A stretch of 64,000 bases of DNA from Brucella sp. 21LCYQ03 (GCF_023554105.1 NZ_JAMJWE010000017.1:19865-83864); one strand, 5' to 3'. Positions 26,336 to 35,630 are shown, counted from the stretch's first letter. Notes: generated from the letters alone by a model not told the origin. Made by a program: numbers and translations.

Positions 26336-27718
26336 TTACAATAAAGTGCCCGAGAGTATGACAAGTGCCACACTGAAATAGATCACAAGACCCGTCACAT
26401 CGACCAGGGTTGCTACGAATGGTGCCGATGCACTGGCCGGATCGAAGCCCAATCTGCGAAGAATAAACGGCAACATCGAACCCGTTAGAGAACCAAACGT
26501 CACAATACAGACGAGTGCCATGCCAACTGTCGCCGCAACCAGTATCCAATGCTCACCATAATCATAAATGCCGAGGCTCTGCCAAATTGCAATACGAACG
26601 ACGCCGATGAAACCGAGGAATGCACCCAGTGCCAGACCTGTCGGTATTTCGCGCAAAGCAACACGCCACCAATCCTTCAGGCTCAATTCCTGAAGCGCCA
26701 GCGCACGAATAATAAGCGATGTGGCCTGTGAACCGGAATTACCACCAGACGACATAATGAGTGGGATGAAAAGTGTCAGAACGAGTGCTTTTTCAAGTTC
26801 AAGTTCAAAATGCTGCATAGCACTTGCTGTGAGCATTTCGCCAAGGAACAGTACACCCAGCCAGCCGCCGCGTTTTTTGAGCATTTCGGCAAAACTGATG
26901 CGCATATAAGGCTTATCAAGCGCCTCCATACCACCAAAGCGGTAAGCGTCTTCACTTGCATCTTCTGTCATGGCATCCAGCACATCATCGACAGTTACAA
27001 TGCCGATGATGTGGCGGCTGTCATCAACGACAGGAACGGCCAGCAAGTCGTGCTTACGGAAAAGACGTGCGACGTCTTCGCGGTCTTCAAGCGGCGAGAT
27101 CGTGATCGGATCATCGTCACGTGCAAGCAAGAGGATTGGTTCATCCAGTTCGCGAACAATCAGACGACGAAGGCTGACAACGCCCAGCAGAACGCGGGTT
27201 TGCGGATCGACCACATAGATGGCGTAAACAGTCTCACGCGTACGCTCAACCTGACGGATATGATCGAGCGTCTGCCCGACATTCCAGTTGGAGGGCACGG
27301 TGATAAACTCAATAGTCATCAGACTACCGGCCGTATTCGGCGCATAGCCCATCAGCTTCTTGAGCGCTGCCTTTGTTTCAGGTGCCAGAATAGGAAACAG
27401 ACGTGCGCGGTCTGCGTCATCCAGTTCATGGAAAACGTCGGTCGCACGGTCGGCAGACATACCATCCAGCAGTTGGCTGGCAATGTTTGGCTGTAAAGTT
27501 GCTAGAATTTCGGTCGCACGTTCCAATTCCGGCTGATCGAGCAGACGGATAGCGTCATCATGCGAAAGCTGGGCAACAACGGCGATTGCGTCGTCTGCAT
27601 CCAGTTCATTGACGATTTCTACTGCGTCGCCGGTACGAATATCAGCGATGCGGCTGGCAATTGCAGCAGCAGGAAGGTCGGCAACATTTAGAACTTCAGT
27701 GAAGTTGTTGTCGGTCAT
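26336..27718 (-). CDS. mgtE: Magnesium transporter MgtE
   Basis: 460 residues from ATG 27718 (MTDNNFTEVLN) with GAAAGG upstream. Layout: N-terminal superhelical MgtE_N domain (about 20-130) with HDDAIRLLDQ repeats, a CBS pair (about 135-255), then a membrane domain of five helices starting near 285 with the channel signature SSGGNSGSQATSLIIRALAL. It is a Mg2+-gated Mg2+ channel; the cytosolic domains close the pore when Mg2+ is high. No magnesium riboswitch was recognised upstream. Confidence 0.95.
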   Translation of the reverse strand: MTDNNFTEVLNVADLPAAAIASRIADIRTGDAVEIVNELDADDAIAVVAQLSHDDAIRLLDQPELERATEILATLQPNIASQLLDGMSADRATDVFHELDDADRARLFPILAPETKAALKKLMGYAPNTAGSLMTIEFITVPSNWNVGQTLDHIRQVERTRETVYAIYVVDPQTRVLLGVVSLRRLIVRELDEPILLLARDDDPITISPLEDREDVARLFRKHDLLAVPVVDDSRHIIGIVTVDDVLDAMTEDASEDAYRFGGMEALDKPYMRISFAEMLKKRGGWLGVLFLGEMLTASAMQHFELELEKALVLTLFIPLIMSSGGNSGSQATSLIIRALALQELSLKDWWRVALREIPTGLALGAFLGFIGVVRIAIWQSLGIYDYGEHWILVAATVGMALVCIVTFGSLTGSMLPFILRRLGFDPASASAPFVATLVDVTGLVIYFSVALVILSGTLL

Positions 27719-28028
27719 TAGCTTGCCTTTCTGTCGATCCGCCGTCAGAGGCTGATCGTGCAAGCTGACCGCAAACGATCAGATCACGAACTGCCTTGAC
27801 GGCTGAAACAATCGACTGTGACTGTCGCTTGGCATAAGAGAATAAGACTCCGGTTGAAATGCAGCCAAAGAGTTGCGGCTGCGTGGCTGATTTGCGCCCG
27901 GTTGCCCCGAAAGTCAACCCCCGACCCGGATCATGAAAGCTTTTTCATAATCCCGAGATACCCTTGTCTCACCGCCTGCAAAATCCTAAGTCTTGTTCAT
28001 ATCAAATTCATTTTATCTGGAGTCTCTG
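27719..28028. other. Divergent intergenic region mgtE / M3 peptidase
   Basis: 310 bp between divergent genes; must hold both promoters. I see no convincing operator, repeat or small gene. Confidence 0.4.
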
Positions 28029-30077
28029 ATGTCCGAAAAGCAGCCTTACAATCACGCGTTGACCCAATGGAATGGACCGCTTGGCCTGCCGGACTTCACA
28101 GCATTTAAAGACGATGACTTCGCCGCCACTTTTGATGCAGCCTTGGCTGAAGACCTCGCCGAAGTCGAAGCGATCATCAATGATGCCGCTGAACCAACAA
28201 TTGAAAATACGCTAAAAGCTTTACAGCTTACCGGCCAATCGCTTGATCGCGTTTCTTCAATTTTCTGGATGCGTGCTGGCGCTCACACCAACGATACTAT
28301 TCAAGCCTTGGAGCGCGAAATCGCGCCAAAAATGTCGCGTCATTATTCGCGCATTATGATGGACCCAAAGCTGTTCGCCCGCATTGATGCGCTTTATGAA
28401 AATCGCAGTCATCTTGATCTCGACATTGAGACCAAGCGCGTATTGGAAAAGACCTGGAAAGGCTTTGTCCGTTCCGGCGCAAAGCTTGATGAAGCAGGCA
28501 AACAGGAACTCGCAGCCATCAACGAGAAGCTTGCCGGGCTCGGCGCACGTTTTGGCCAGAATGTTCTCAAGGATGAAGCAAGCTGGTTCTTATTGATCAC
28601 CGATGAAGCTGACCTTGCAGGACTGCCTGATTTTCTGAAAAACGCCATGCAGAGCGCTGCAGCAGAGCGTGGTCAGCCGGATGCATGGGCAATCACACTG
28701 TCTCGTTCGATCGTTGAGCCGTTCCTGACATTCTCAGAAAACCGCAAACTGCGCGAACAGGCGTTCAATGCATGGGGCAAGCGCGGCGAAAATGGCGGCG
28801 AAACCGACAATCGCGACGTTGTGCGCGAAATGGTGGAACTGCGCGAGCGCAAAGCGCATCTGCTCGGCTATGCGAATTTCGCGGCATATAAGCTCGACGA
28901 CACCATGGCCAAAACACCAAAAGCCGTGATGGAACTGTTGGAGCCAGTCTGGGACAAGGCACGCGCCAAAGCGAGCGAAGAAGAAGCAGAACTCGAACGG
29001 CTGATCGCTGCTGCTGGTCACAATCACAAAGTTGCGCCGTGGGACTGGCGTTTTTATGCGGAGAAGCTTCGTGCCGAGCGTTTCGCGTTCGATGAAGCAG
29101 AGCTGAAGCCATATCTGCAACTCGAAAAAATCATTGAAGCAAGCTTTGATGTAGCCACCCGTCTTTTCGGCATTCGTTTTGAAGAGAAAAAAGGCATCCC
29201 GACATGGCATCCTGATGTGCGCGTGTTTCGGGTACTGAATGCGGATGGTAGTGAGCGGGGCTTATTCCTCGGGGATTATTTCGCTCGCACATCAAAGCGT
29301 TCAGGCGCATGGATGAGTTCACTGCAATCAAGCCATAAGCTAGATGCAGGGCGAAAGCCATTCATCTACAATGTCATGAATTTCGCGAAGCCTAAGGCTG
29401 GCGAGCCTGCGTTGCTTTCGCTGGATGATGCCCGCACATTGTTTCACGAATTTGGCCATGCGCTGCATGGGCTATTGTCGGATGTGACGTGGCCTGCGAT
29501 TTCCGGCACTGCTGTTTCGCGAGATTTCGTCGAACTGCCATCGCAGCTTTATGAGCATTGGCTTACAGTGCCAGAAGTGCTTGAAAAATATGCCGTGCAC
29601 TATCGCACCGGTGAAGCCATGCCCAAAGCGCTACTTGATAAGGTGCTCGCAGCGCGCTCGTTCAATGCGGGCTTCAATACCGTCGAATTTACGTCCTCCG
29701 CACTTGTCGATATGGCATTCCATACTGGCACAGAAAAAATCACTGATCCATTAGCTTTTGAAGCAGAAACGCTGAAAAAGCTATCCATGCCTGACGCGAT
29801 CATCATGCGTCACCGCACGCCGCATTTTACCCATGTATTCTCGGGCGATGGTTATTCCGCTGGCTACTATTCCTACATGTGGTCGGAAGTGCTTGATGCC
29901 GATGCATTCTCGGCCTTTGAAGAAACAGGCGATGCTTTCAACCTGGAACTGGCAGAAAAGCTTAAGCAATATATCTATGCAGCCGGTGGCAGCCGCGACC
30001 CGGAAGAGCTTTACAAGGCATTCCGCGGCAAAATGCCGACGCCTGATGCAATGATTGAAAAACGCGGATTGAACTAA
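28029..30077 (+). CDS. M3 family oligopeptidase (PrlC/Dcp-like)
   Basis: 682 residues from ATG 28029 (MSEKQPYNHALTQWNGPLGL) with CTGGAG upstream. The zinc site is FHEFGHALHGLLSD near residue 473 (HEXXH) with the third ligand in the following helix (VELPSQLYEHW). Length and N-terminal GPLGLPDF motif fit oligopeptidase A / dipeptidyl carboxypeptidase. A cytoplasmic enzyme that trims short peptides, including cleaved signal peptides. Followed by a palindromic repeat and a terminator. Confidence 0.93.
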   Translation: MSEKQPYNHALTQWNGPLGLPDFTAFKDDDFAATFDAALAEDLAEVEAIINDAAEPTIENTLKALQLTGQSLDRVSSIFWMRAGAHTNDTIQALEREIAPKMSRHYSRIMMDPKLFARIDALYENRSHLDLDIETKRVLEKTWKGFVRSGAKLDEAGKQELAAINEKLAGLGARFGQNVLKDEASWFLLITDEADLAGLPDFLKNAMQSAAAERGQPDAWAITLSRSIVEPFLTFSENRKLREQAFNAWGKRGENGGETDNRDVVREMVELRERKAHLLGYANFAAYKLDDTMAKTPKAVMELLEPVWDKARAKASEEEAELERLIAAAGHNHKVAPWDWRFYAEKLRAERFAFDEAELKPYLQLEKIIEASFDVATRLFGIRFEEKKGIPTWHPDVRVFRVLNADGSERGLFLGDYFARTSKRSGAWMSSLQSSHKLDAGRKPFIYNVMNFAKPKAGEPALLSLDDARTLFHEFGHALHGLLSDVTWPAISGTAVSRDFVELPSQLYEHWLTVPEVLEKYAVHYRTGEAMPKALLDKVLAARSFNAGFNTVEFTSSALVDMAFHTGTEKITDPLAFEAETLKKLSMPDAIIMRHRTPHFTHVFSGDGYSAGYYSYMWSEVLDADAFSAFEETGDAFNLELAEKLKQYIYAAGGSRDPEELYKAFRGKMPTPDAMIEKRGLN

Positions 30078-30080
30078 CAG

Positions 30081-30123
30081 CATGTCTCCCAAAAGTGGGA
30101 ACCGGTTTTGGGACAAAGACATG
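30081..30123. repeat. Nested palindromic intergenic repeat element
   Basis: Outer arms CATGTC / GACATG enclose inner arms CCCAAAA / TTTTGGG around GTGGGAACCGG. This compact nested palindrome is the form of short dispersed elements common between genes in Rhizobiales. Only one copy was noticed in this window. Confidence 0.6.
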
Positions 30124-30135
30124 CGCAGAAAGAGT

Positions 30136-30162
30136 AAAGGCCGGGAAACCGGCCTTTTTTAT
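30136..30162 (+). terminator. Terminator of M3 peptidase gene
   Basis: AAAGGCCGG GAAA CCGGCCTTTTTT: 9-bp stem and T-run. Confidence 0.9.
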
Positions 30163-30166
30163 TTAA

Positions 30167-30373
30167 TCAATATTCGCCAAGCTTGATGTCAGGCGTATAT
30201 TCGACGCCCTCAACTTCCTTGATGACTGGCTGACCACAATGCAGCACACCCGTTGCTGCATTGAACGCATAGGTCGGCGAACCATGCAGCTGCCAGCCTT
30301 TGTTCAAAGCTGCTGTCACACGATGGCAAAATGCAGAGTCGTCTGGTCCGGTGATGAAACGATAAAGCTTCAT
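30167..30373 (-). CDS. DUF1737-type small protein
   Basis: 68 residues. MKLYRFITGPDDSAFCHRVT, then AALNKGWQLHGSP and VLHCGQPVIKEV, is the conserved pattern of DUF1737, a short protein family of unknown function frequent in Rhizobiales and other proteobacteria. No signal peptide or membrane helix. It lies 21 bp downstream of the CitE-like gene in the same direction, so the two probably share a transcript. Confidence 0.8.
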   Translation of the reverse strand: MKLYRFITGPDDSAFCHRVTAALNKGWQLHGSPTYAFNAATGVLHCGQPVIKEVEGVEYTPDIKLGEY

Positions 30374-30394
30374 AATCTTCTTTCCTTTAAGTTT

Positions 30395-31264
30395 TTACGA
30401 AGTTGATTTAGCCAGCACGCGCTCGGCCATTTTAAGATGCAGGCGTTCGACCATCTGGCCATCCAGCGAGACGACGCCTTTGTCGGCATTTTCTGGCTGC
30501 GCGAAGACGGCGATCACCGCACGGGCATGTGCCACGTCACCATGAGACGGCGAAAAACTTCGATTAGCCGCTTCGATTTGCGAAGGATGAATGAGCGTCT
30601 TTCCATCAAAGCCCATTGCCGCACCTTGCACGCACTCTGCTTCAAAGCCTGCAGTATCGCGAAAATCGTTATAGACGCCGTCTAACACATCGATGCCACC
30701 AGCACGCGCGGCCAGTAATATCTGCATCAGCCATGGGACCAGATAAGGCCGCCCAGATTGCGGACGCACACCGGTTGCCAGCGCAATATCATTTGGCCCC
30801 ACCACAAAACAGCCAAGACGCGCAGCCGAACGATGACCTAGTACGGCAATCTCATCCGCATTCAAAATACCCCGCGGTGTTTCTATCATCGCCCAGACAC
30901 GCATTTCAGGATCGGCATCTTGGCGATCAAGCAGGCTCGCCGCATCAATCACATCCTGCGGTCGCTCAACCTTCGGCAGCAAAACTGCATCAGCGCCGAT
31001 ATTTGCAGCAGCAATGAGATCAGCCTTATTCCATTGCGTATCGGCAGCGTTCACGCGCACAACGCGTTCGAAGCTGACGTTTGGATGCTCTGAAAAATGC
31101 TTAATCAATGCATCGCGGGCAGCAGCTTTTGCTTCCGGCGCAACCGAGTCTTCCAGATCATAAATGACGCAATCAGCTCCAAGCGTCAGCGATTTTTCAA
31201 CTGCACGGCTATTGGAAGCTGGCACAAACAAAACGGAACGACGCGGACGGGCAATTGTTTTCAT
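30395..31264 (-). CDS. CitE/HpcH-family CoA ester lyase
   Basis: 289 residues from ATG 31264; a GTG at 31279 is also in frame and neither has a clear ribosome site. Family marks: RRSVLFVPASNSRAVEKSLT, the acidic metal site VIYDLEDSVAPEAKAAAR, RVNAADTQWNKADL, VLLPKVERPQDV, AMIETPRGILNADEI and GFDGKTLIHPSQI. Relatives (citrate lyase beta, malyl-CoA and beta-methylmalyl-CoA lyases, citramalyl-CoA lyase) cleave or form C-C bonds in acyl-CoA esters using Mg2+. Which substrate is used here cannot be told. Confidence 0.88.
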   Translation of the reverse strand: MKTIARPRRSVLFVPASNSRAVEKSLTLGADCVIYDLEDSVAPEAKAAARDALIKHFSEHPNVSFERVVRVNAADTQWNKADLIAAANIGADAVLLPKVERPQDVIDAASLLDRQDADPEMRVWAMIETPRGILNADEIAVLGHRSAARLGCFVVGPNDIALATGVRPQSGRPYLVPWLMQILLAARAGGIDVLDGVYNDFRDTAGFEAECVQGAAMGFDGKTLIHPSQIEAANRSFSPSHGDVAHARAVIAVFAQPENADKGVVSLDGQMVERLHLKMAERVLAKSTS

Positions 31265-31501
31265 GCGCAATTTGTGCACCGAACAGCGCTCGTTCGCAAG
31301 CGCTTAACCCGCATATTCTAAGACACTTGAAATCTGTCTTATGACTGCTTATTTTGCATCCACGGTTGGAATGCACCCGCCGCTCGCAGCCTCAAGGCCA
31401 TGGTAAAGCATTCTGAATTCACGTTCCTGTTCCGGTGACGGCAGAAACGGCAATGCGGGTGCCCGTTCACGAAAATGCTGCTCACATTCAGGAGCGATAT
31501 T

Positions 31502-31966
31502 ATGACCACAGCAATCCTTGCTGGGAACACGACAACTGACTTCAAACATCAGGCCCGCCGTTTAAGGCAGGCTCTGGGCGAAGAAGGCATTAACATTAGC
31601 CACGGAAAAGCGCTTGATCTCGTTGCCCGCCAATCCGGCACACGCGACTGGAATACGCTTGCAGCCAACAGTGCGAATGTTGAAACTCCAAAGGTTGAAG
31701 ACGATAAAGCACCTTACAGCGTCAGTCAGCGCGTTTCGGGCATGTTCCATTCAACAGCGTTTGAAGCCCGCATCATCGGCGTAGAAGAAACGATCAAGCC
31801 TGATCTCTGGCGGATCACGCTACAGTTTGATCCCGCGATTAATGTCGCAGTTTCACCAAACCTGTCGATGCTGCGCAGGCGGTTTACGTTCGTTGTTGGT
31901 GCAGATGGTAAGTCACGCCGATTGACCGGCAGTGAGAGTGGCGGAATTACACTAAACATACAATAA
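31502..31966 (+). CDS. Glyoxalase-related (GRDP-like) domain protein
   Basis: 154 residues from ATG 31502 with AGGAG 9 bp upstream. The N-terminal part FKHQARRLRQALGEEGINIS, followed by HGKALDLVARQSGTRDWNTLAA, is the short helical domain found in glyoxalase-superfamily related proteins and toxin-linked relatives. The C-terminal half (about 75-154) is a beta-rich stretch that I do not recognise. Cytoplasmic, function unknown, apparently monocistronic. Confidence 0.65.
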   Translation: MTTAILAGNTTTDFKHQARRLRQALGEEGINISHGKALDLVARQSGTRDWNTLAANSANVETPKVEDDKAPYSVSQRVSGMFHSTAFEARIIGVEETIKPDLWRITLQFDPAINVAVSPNLSMLRRRFTFVVGADGKSRRLTGSESGGITLNIQ

Positions 31967-32200
31967 TTTCGCCAATGCCAGCATAGGCGCATGATTCTGA
32001 GTTTTTTAGCGAAACCTCAGAAATATTCATGCGCAAAGCCTGAAAAGCCCTTCCGGCATATCTCCATATATGCCGGATGGGCAATTTTGACATTGAGGGT
32101 TGCGACCTATTGGGCACTTGCGCCCAGAAAGATTGACTCTCTGTGATGCTGATGTAAATCAGACTGCAAATTTTAAATACCCAACCGACAGGTCAGGAAC

Positions 32201-32806
32201 ATGGATAAGTTCACCAAGCTCACGGGCGTTGCAGCCCCCCTGCCGATCGTCAATATCGATACGGACATGATTATCCCGAAGGATTATCTGAAGACGATCA
32301 AGCGTACGGGTCTGAGCAAGGGGCTTTTTGCCGAAATGCGCTTTAACGAAGACGGAACGGAAAATCCGGATTTCGTACTCAACAAGCCTAGCTACCGCAA
32401 CGCGCAGATTCTGGTTGCGGGCGATAATTTTGGTTGCGGCTCTTCGCGTGAACATGCGCCGTGGGCATTGCTTGATTTCGGCATTCGTTGTGTCATCTCG
32501 ACTTCGTTCGCCGACATCTTCTACAACAACTGCTTCAAGAACGGCATTCTGCCAATCAGAGTCAGCCAGGAAGACCTCGACAAGCTGATGGACGACGCAT
32601 CGCGCGGTGCCAATGCAACGCTGACTGTTGATCTCGAAGCCAAAGAGATCCACGGTCCTGATGGCGGTTCGATTGCTTTTGACCTTGACGACTTCAAGCG
32701 TCATTGCCTGCTCAATGGTCTTGATGATATCGGTCTGACCATGGAAAAGGTAACTAATATCGATACGTTCGAGGCGAAAAACGCTCAACAGCGTCCTTGG
32801 GCATAA
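32201..32806 (+). CDS. leuD: 3-isopropylmalate dehydratase small subunit
   Basis: 201 residues, normal LeuD length. Starts [20 protein letters not shown] and contains [36 protein letters not shown] (the swivel-domain active-site loop) and [18 protein letters not shown]. With LeuC it isomerises 2- to 3-isopropylmalate in leucine synthesis. CAGGAAC precedes the ATG. leuC is not adjacent, as is usual in Rhizobiales. The next gene starts about 70 bp downstream in the same direction. Confidence 0.96.
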   Translation: MDKFTKLTGVAAPLPIVNIDTDMIIPKDYLKTIKRTGLSKGLFAEMRFNEDGTENPDFVLNKPSYRNAQILVAGDNFGCGSSREHAPWALLDFGIRCVISTSFADIFYNNCFKNGILPIRVSQEDLDKLMDDASRGANATLTVDLEAKEIHGPDGGSIAFDLDDFKRHCLLNGLDDIGLTMEKVTNIDTFEAKNAQQRPWA

Positions 32807-32878
32807 TGGCAGTTCCGTTATGCGCCTTTGGCCGATGTGCGGTGGCCTGAACCATTGAATAGGACACGGTTGGCTGAA

Positions 32879-33301
32879 ATGGCCAGAGAAGATCAAAGCG
32901 GTGACTGGGCGGGACGTCTCTCGCCCTCGCTGGACGAAATTGAATCCATTGCGATTGAAGCGCTTGCGCATCTTCCGCAGGAATTTCGTGCGCTTTATGG
33001 TGACATCATCATCCAGATTGCAGACTTCCCTGAAGAGCAAATCGTTGAAGATATGGGCTTAGAGACGCCTTTTGATCTTCTTGGCCTGTTTGAAGGCATG
33101 GGGATAGGCGAACGTTTCAGCCTGCAAACCGGCGACACGCCCAACCGCATCACGCTCTTCCGCCGCGCAATTCTCGACTATTGGTCAGAGAATGAAGAGA
33201 CGCTAGGCGACATTATCACCCATGTTCTCATTCATGAAATTGGCCACCATTTCGGCCTTTCAGATGACGATATGGAAGCTCTGGAAGCACATGCTGATTA
33301 A
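32879..33301 (+). CDS. Zincin-like metallopeptidase family protein (DUF1025-type)
   Basis: 140 residues from ATG 32879 (MAREDQSGDWAGRLSPSLDE); a TTG at 32870 with AGGA upstream would add three residues. The C terminus carries THVLIHEIGHHFGLSDDDME, a zinc HEXXHxxGxxD motif, and the N-terminal half has ALAHLPQEFRALYGDIIIQI, typical of this small zincin family. Probably a cytoplasmic minigluzincin of unknown substrate. Follows leuD and ends at a hairpin terminator. Confidence 0.85.
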   Translation: MAREDQSGDWAGRLSPSLDEIESIAIEALAHLPQEFRALYGDIIIQIADFPEEQIVEDMGLETPFDLLGLFEGMGIGERFSLQTGDTPNRITLFRRAILDYWSENEETLGDIITHVLIHEIGHHFGLSDDDMEALEAHAD

Positions 33302-33340
33302 AGCGATACATTATCGCGTTGCTTTATTAGGCTATCAGTT

Positions 33341-33374
33341 ACAACCAAAATTGAGACAATTTTGGTTGTTTTCG
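33341..33374 (+). terminator. Terminator-like hairpin after metallopeptidase gene
   Basis: ACAACCAAAATTG AGA CAATTTTGGTTGT followed by TTTTC: a perfect 13-bp, AT-rich stem. Confidence 0.7.
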
Positions 33375-33444
33375 ATACAATAGAATACAGAAATTGCATG
33401 CGGAAAATGCTATAGATCTGCTCAGTTCAATCCGAGTGATGATC

Positions 33445-34086
33445 ATGAGCCTTTCGCCCGCCGCCTATCAGCTTCTTGTTGTTTACACGACCTATGTGAT
33501 TGCCGCCGGAAGCCCCGGCCCAAGCAATATGCGCATCATGGGCGTTGCCATGCATCAAGGCCGCAAAGCGGGGCTGATGTTTGCATCAGGTGTTGTGACC
33601 GGCTCTATATTCTGGGGCCTGATGGCGGCAACAGGCGTATCTGCAATCCTTACACGGTTTGCCGAAGCGCTTATTGTTCTCAAGATTTTCGGTGGTCTTT
33701 ATCTGCTCTACCTCGCGTTCAAAGCAGCACGTGCTGCTATGACATCGGATGAGAAGATCGCTGCACGCAACATAAATGGTGATGCGTTTCTGTCAGGCGG
33801 CGAACTATATCGTCGTGGCCTGCTTCTGCATCTCTCCAATCCAAAATCGATACTATCATGGATAGCACTCGTTACGCTTGGCCTTGGCACAAATTCGTCT
33901 TGGCCGCAGATGGCGGCATTCCTCGGCGGCTGTATTACGCTCAGCATTACGATCTTCTGCGGCTATGCGATTGTGTTCTCTACAGCACCCATGGTGCGCA
34001 TGTATCGAAGCGCTCGCCGCTGGATCGAAGGCGTTCTTGCAGCCGTCTTTGCATTCGCCGGTATTCGTCTCCTTCTGTCACGCTAA
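33445..34086 (+). CDS. LysE/RhtB-family amino acid exporter
   Basis: 213 residues from ATG 33445 (MSLSPAAYQLLVVYTTYVIA); ATG at 33439 and further upstream codons are alternatives. Six hydrophobic helices. The family motif TYVIAAGSPGPSNMRIMGVA matches the LysE/RhtB GPGP region. Exports amino acids or derivatives such as threonine, homoserine or lysine across the inner membrane. It is followed after 13 bp by a DapA-family gene, suggesting a shared substrate or product. Confidence 0.87.
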   Translation: MSLSPAAYQLLVVYTTYVIAAGSPGPSNMRIMGVAMHQGRKAGLMFASGVVTGSIFWGLMAATGVSAILTRFAEALIVLKIFGGLYLLYLAFKAARAAMTSDEKIAARNINGDAFLSGGELYRRGLLLHLSNPKSILSWIALVTLGLGTNSSWPQMAAFLGGCITLSITIFCGYAIVFSTAPMVRMYRSARRWIEGVLAAVFAFAGIRLLLSR

Positions 34087-34099
34087 AATCATCTGAGAA

Positions 34100-35011
34100 A
34101 TGAGTGTCGCAATGAAGATGTTCCATGGTCTCTCCGCCTTTCCGCTCACGCCAATGGATGCCGAAGGCAATCTGATAGAGGACGCGCTAGAGGCTTTTCT
34201 TACGCGCATCCATGAGGCGAGAGCAGATTCGATTGGCCTGCTGGGAAGCACGGGTGGTTATGCCTTTCTCACACGAGAACAACGTCAGCATACGGTGAAG
34301 ACTGCCGTTAATCACATTGGCGGGAAGATACCGCTGATTGTTGGTGTTGGCGCGTTGCGCACTGATGAAGCGCAGGCACTCGCAAGAGATGCCGCAGATG
34401 CAGGCGCTGATGCATTATTGCTTGCGCCCGTTTCCTATACGCCGCTCACGCAAGAAGAAGGATTTCAGCATTTCAAGGCAGTCGCGCGAGCCACTGATTT
34501 ACCGCTCTGCATCTATAACAACCCTGGAACCACACGATTTAATTTCAGTGATAAACTGATTGCTCGGCTGGCGGATATCGACAATATCTATGCTATCAAG
34601 ATGCCCCTGCCCGCCGACGATAACTATGCGGCGGAAATTGAGAAATTGCGTGCATCTACACCCGACGACTTTGCCATCGGCTATAGTGGCGATTGGGGTG
34701 CAAAAGATGCACTTCTTGCAGGTGCAGACGCTTTCTACAGTGTAGCCGCCGGCCTGCTGCCAAAACAGTTTTTAGCCCTTGTACGCGCGTCACAAAGCGG
34801 CAACCAAGCAGAAGCTGAACGCATCAACTCAGCGTTTGAGCCGCTCTGGAGCCTGTTTAAAACCCATGGCAGCTTCCGCGTGATGTATGTCATCGCCGAT
34901 CTACTAGGTCTTGCAAAAATCGAACCGCCGCGGCCCATATTGCCGTTAACAACCGAGGTGCGTGTGCAGATTGAGGCCACTTTAAAAGCGCTGGAAGAAT
35001 TCCCCTCGTAA
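34100..35011 (+). CDS. DapA/N-acetylneuraminate lyase superfamily enzyme
   Basis: 303 residues, (beta/alpha)8 barrel. GLLGSTGGYAFLTREQRQHT corresponds to the GTTGE loop, CIYNNPGTTRFN holds the catalytic tyrosine, and the Schiff-base lysine is in NIYAIKMPLP near residue 167. Reactions in this superfamily are aldol-type with pyruvate or dehydrations of keto-sugar acids. GGYAF in place of GTTGE and the absence of lysine-pathway neighbours argue against true DapA. Encoded with a LysE-type exporter; substrate unknown. Confidence 0.83.
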   Translation: MSVAMKMFHGLSAFPLTPMDAEGNLIEDALEAFLTRIHEARADSIGLLGSTGGYAFLTREQRQHTVKTAVNHIGGKIPLIVGVGALRTDEAQALARDAADAGADALLLAPVSYTPLTQEEGFQHFKAVARATDLPLCIYNNPGTTRFNFSDKLIARLADIDNIYAIKMPLPADDNYAAEIEKLRASTPDDFAIGYSGDWGAKDALLAGADAFYSVAAGLLPKQFLALVRASQSGNQAEAERINSAFEPLWSLFKTHGSFRVMYVIADLLGLAKIEPPRPILPLTTEVRVQIEATLKALEEFPS

Positions 35012-35014
35012 ACA

Positions 35015-35042
35015 AAAAGGCGCTCAACTGAGCGCCTTTTGC
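35015..35042. terminator. Bidirectional terminator between DapA-like gene and ohr
   Basis: AAAAGGCGCTC AACT GAGCGCCTTTT: 11-bp stem with T-runs on both strands, between convergent genes. Confidence 0.9.
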
Positions 35043-35051
35043 TTGTCTCAT

Positions 35052-35474
35052 TTATGCTACGCTCAGGCGGACATCAATATTGCCGCGCGTTGCATGGGAA
35101 TAAGGACAGACGATGTGCGCAGCATTAACGAGCTCTTGCGCCTTGGCTTTTTCAACACCCGGCAGAGCGACTTCCAGAGCCACATCCAGACCAAAACCAG
35201 TGCCATCTTCACGCGGACCAATACCAACAGTGGCTGTAACCGTGCTGTCAGCAGAAATAGAAACCTTTTCCTTGGCTGCGACGAATTTCAGCGCACCGAG
35301 GAAACAAGCAGCATAACCAGATGCAAAGAGCTGCTCAGGATTGGTGCCTTCACCGCCCGAACCGCCAAGTTCCTTTGGAGTATCGAGAACGACGCTAAGA
35401 CGGCCATCAGCGGTCTTGGCGCTGCCTGTGCGGCCGCCAGTTGCGGTAGACTGGGTCGTGTAAAGAATAGCCAT
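35052..35474 (-). CDS. ohr: Organic hydroperoxide resistance protein Ohr
   Basis: 140 residues, normal Ohr length. The two catalytic cysteines are present: Cys57 in ASGYAACFLGALKFVA and Cys123 in AHIVCPYSHATRGNIDV. Also the Ohr-type start LYTTQSTATGGRTG. A lipoyl-dependent thiol peroxidase that reduces organic hydroperoxides in the cytoplasm. Divergent from ohrR, with a perfect palindrome between the two, so expression is probably derepressed by organic peroxides. Confidence 0.95.
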   Translation of the reverse strand: MAILYTTQSTATGGRTGSAKTADGRLSVVLDTPKELGGSGGEGTNPEQLFASGYAACFLGALKFVAAKEKVSISADSTVTATVGIGPREDGTGFGLDVALEVALPGVEKAKAQELVNAAHIVCPYSHATRGNIDVRLSVA

Positions 35475-35545
35475 TTAAATGTCTCCATTGGTATCGTTGA
35501 ATTGTCTCCACAACCAAACTGGCAGATTTTTATATTGCGCACAAT

Positions 35546-35563
35546 CTAATTTTGCAAAATTAG
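35546..35563. promoter_or_regulatory. OhrR operator candidate
   Basis: CTAATTTTGCAAAATTAG, an 18-bp perfect palindrome in the ohr/ohrR divergent gap, similar in AT-rich character to known Ohr boxes. A single site could control both genes. Confidence 0.75.
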
Positions 35564-35630
35564 TTTACACAAATATGTGATGCGCAATTCAATTGCACCT
35601 CATGTAAAGTTCTGTCATGGAGCCTGTGCT

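Noticed and set aside
32159..33040. 293-codon minus-strand frame spanning leuD and part of the zincin gene
   Set aside because: It is the antisense of leuD. Its residues (many Arg, Gln, Ile) follow from leuD codon third positions, and leuD is unmistakable.
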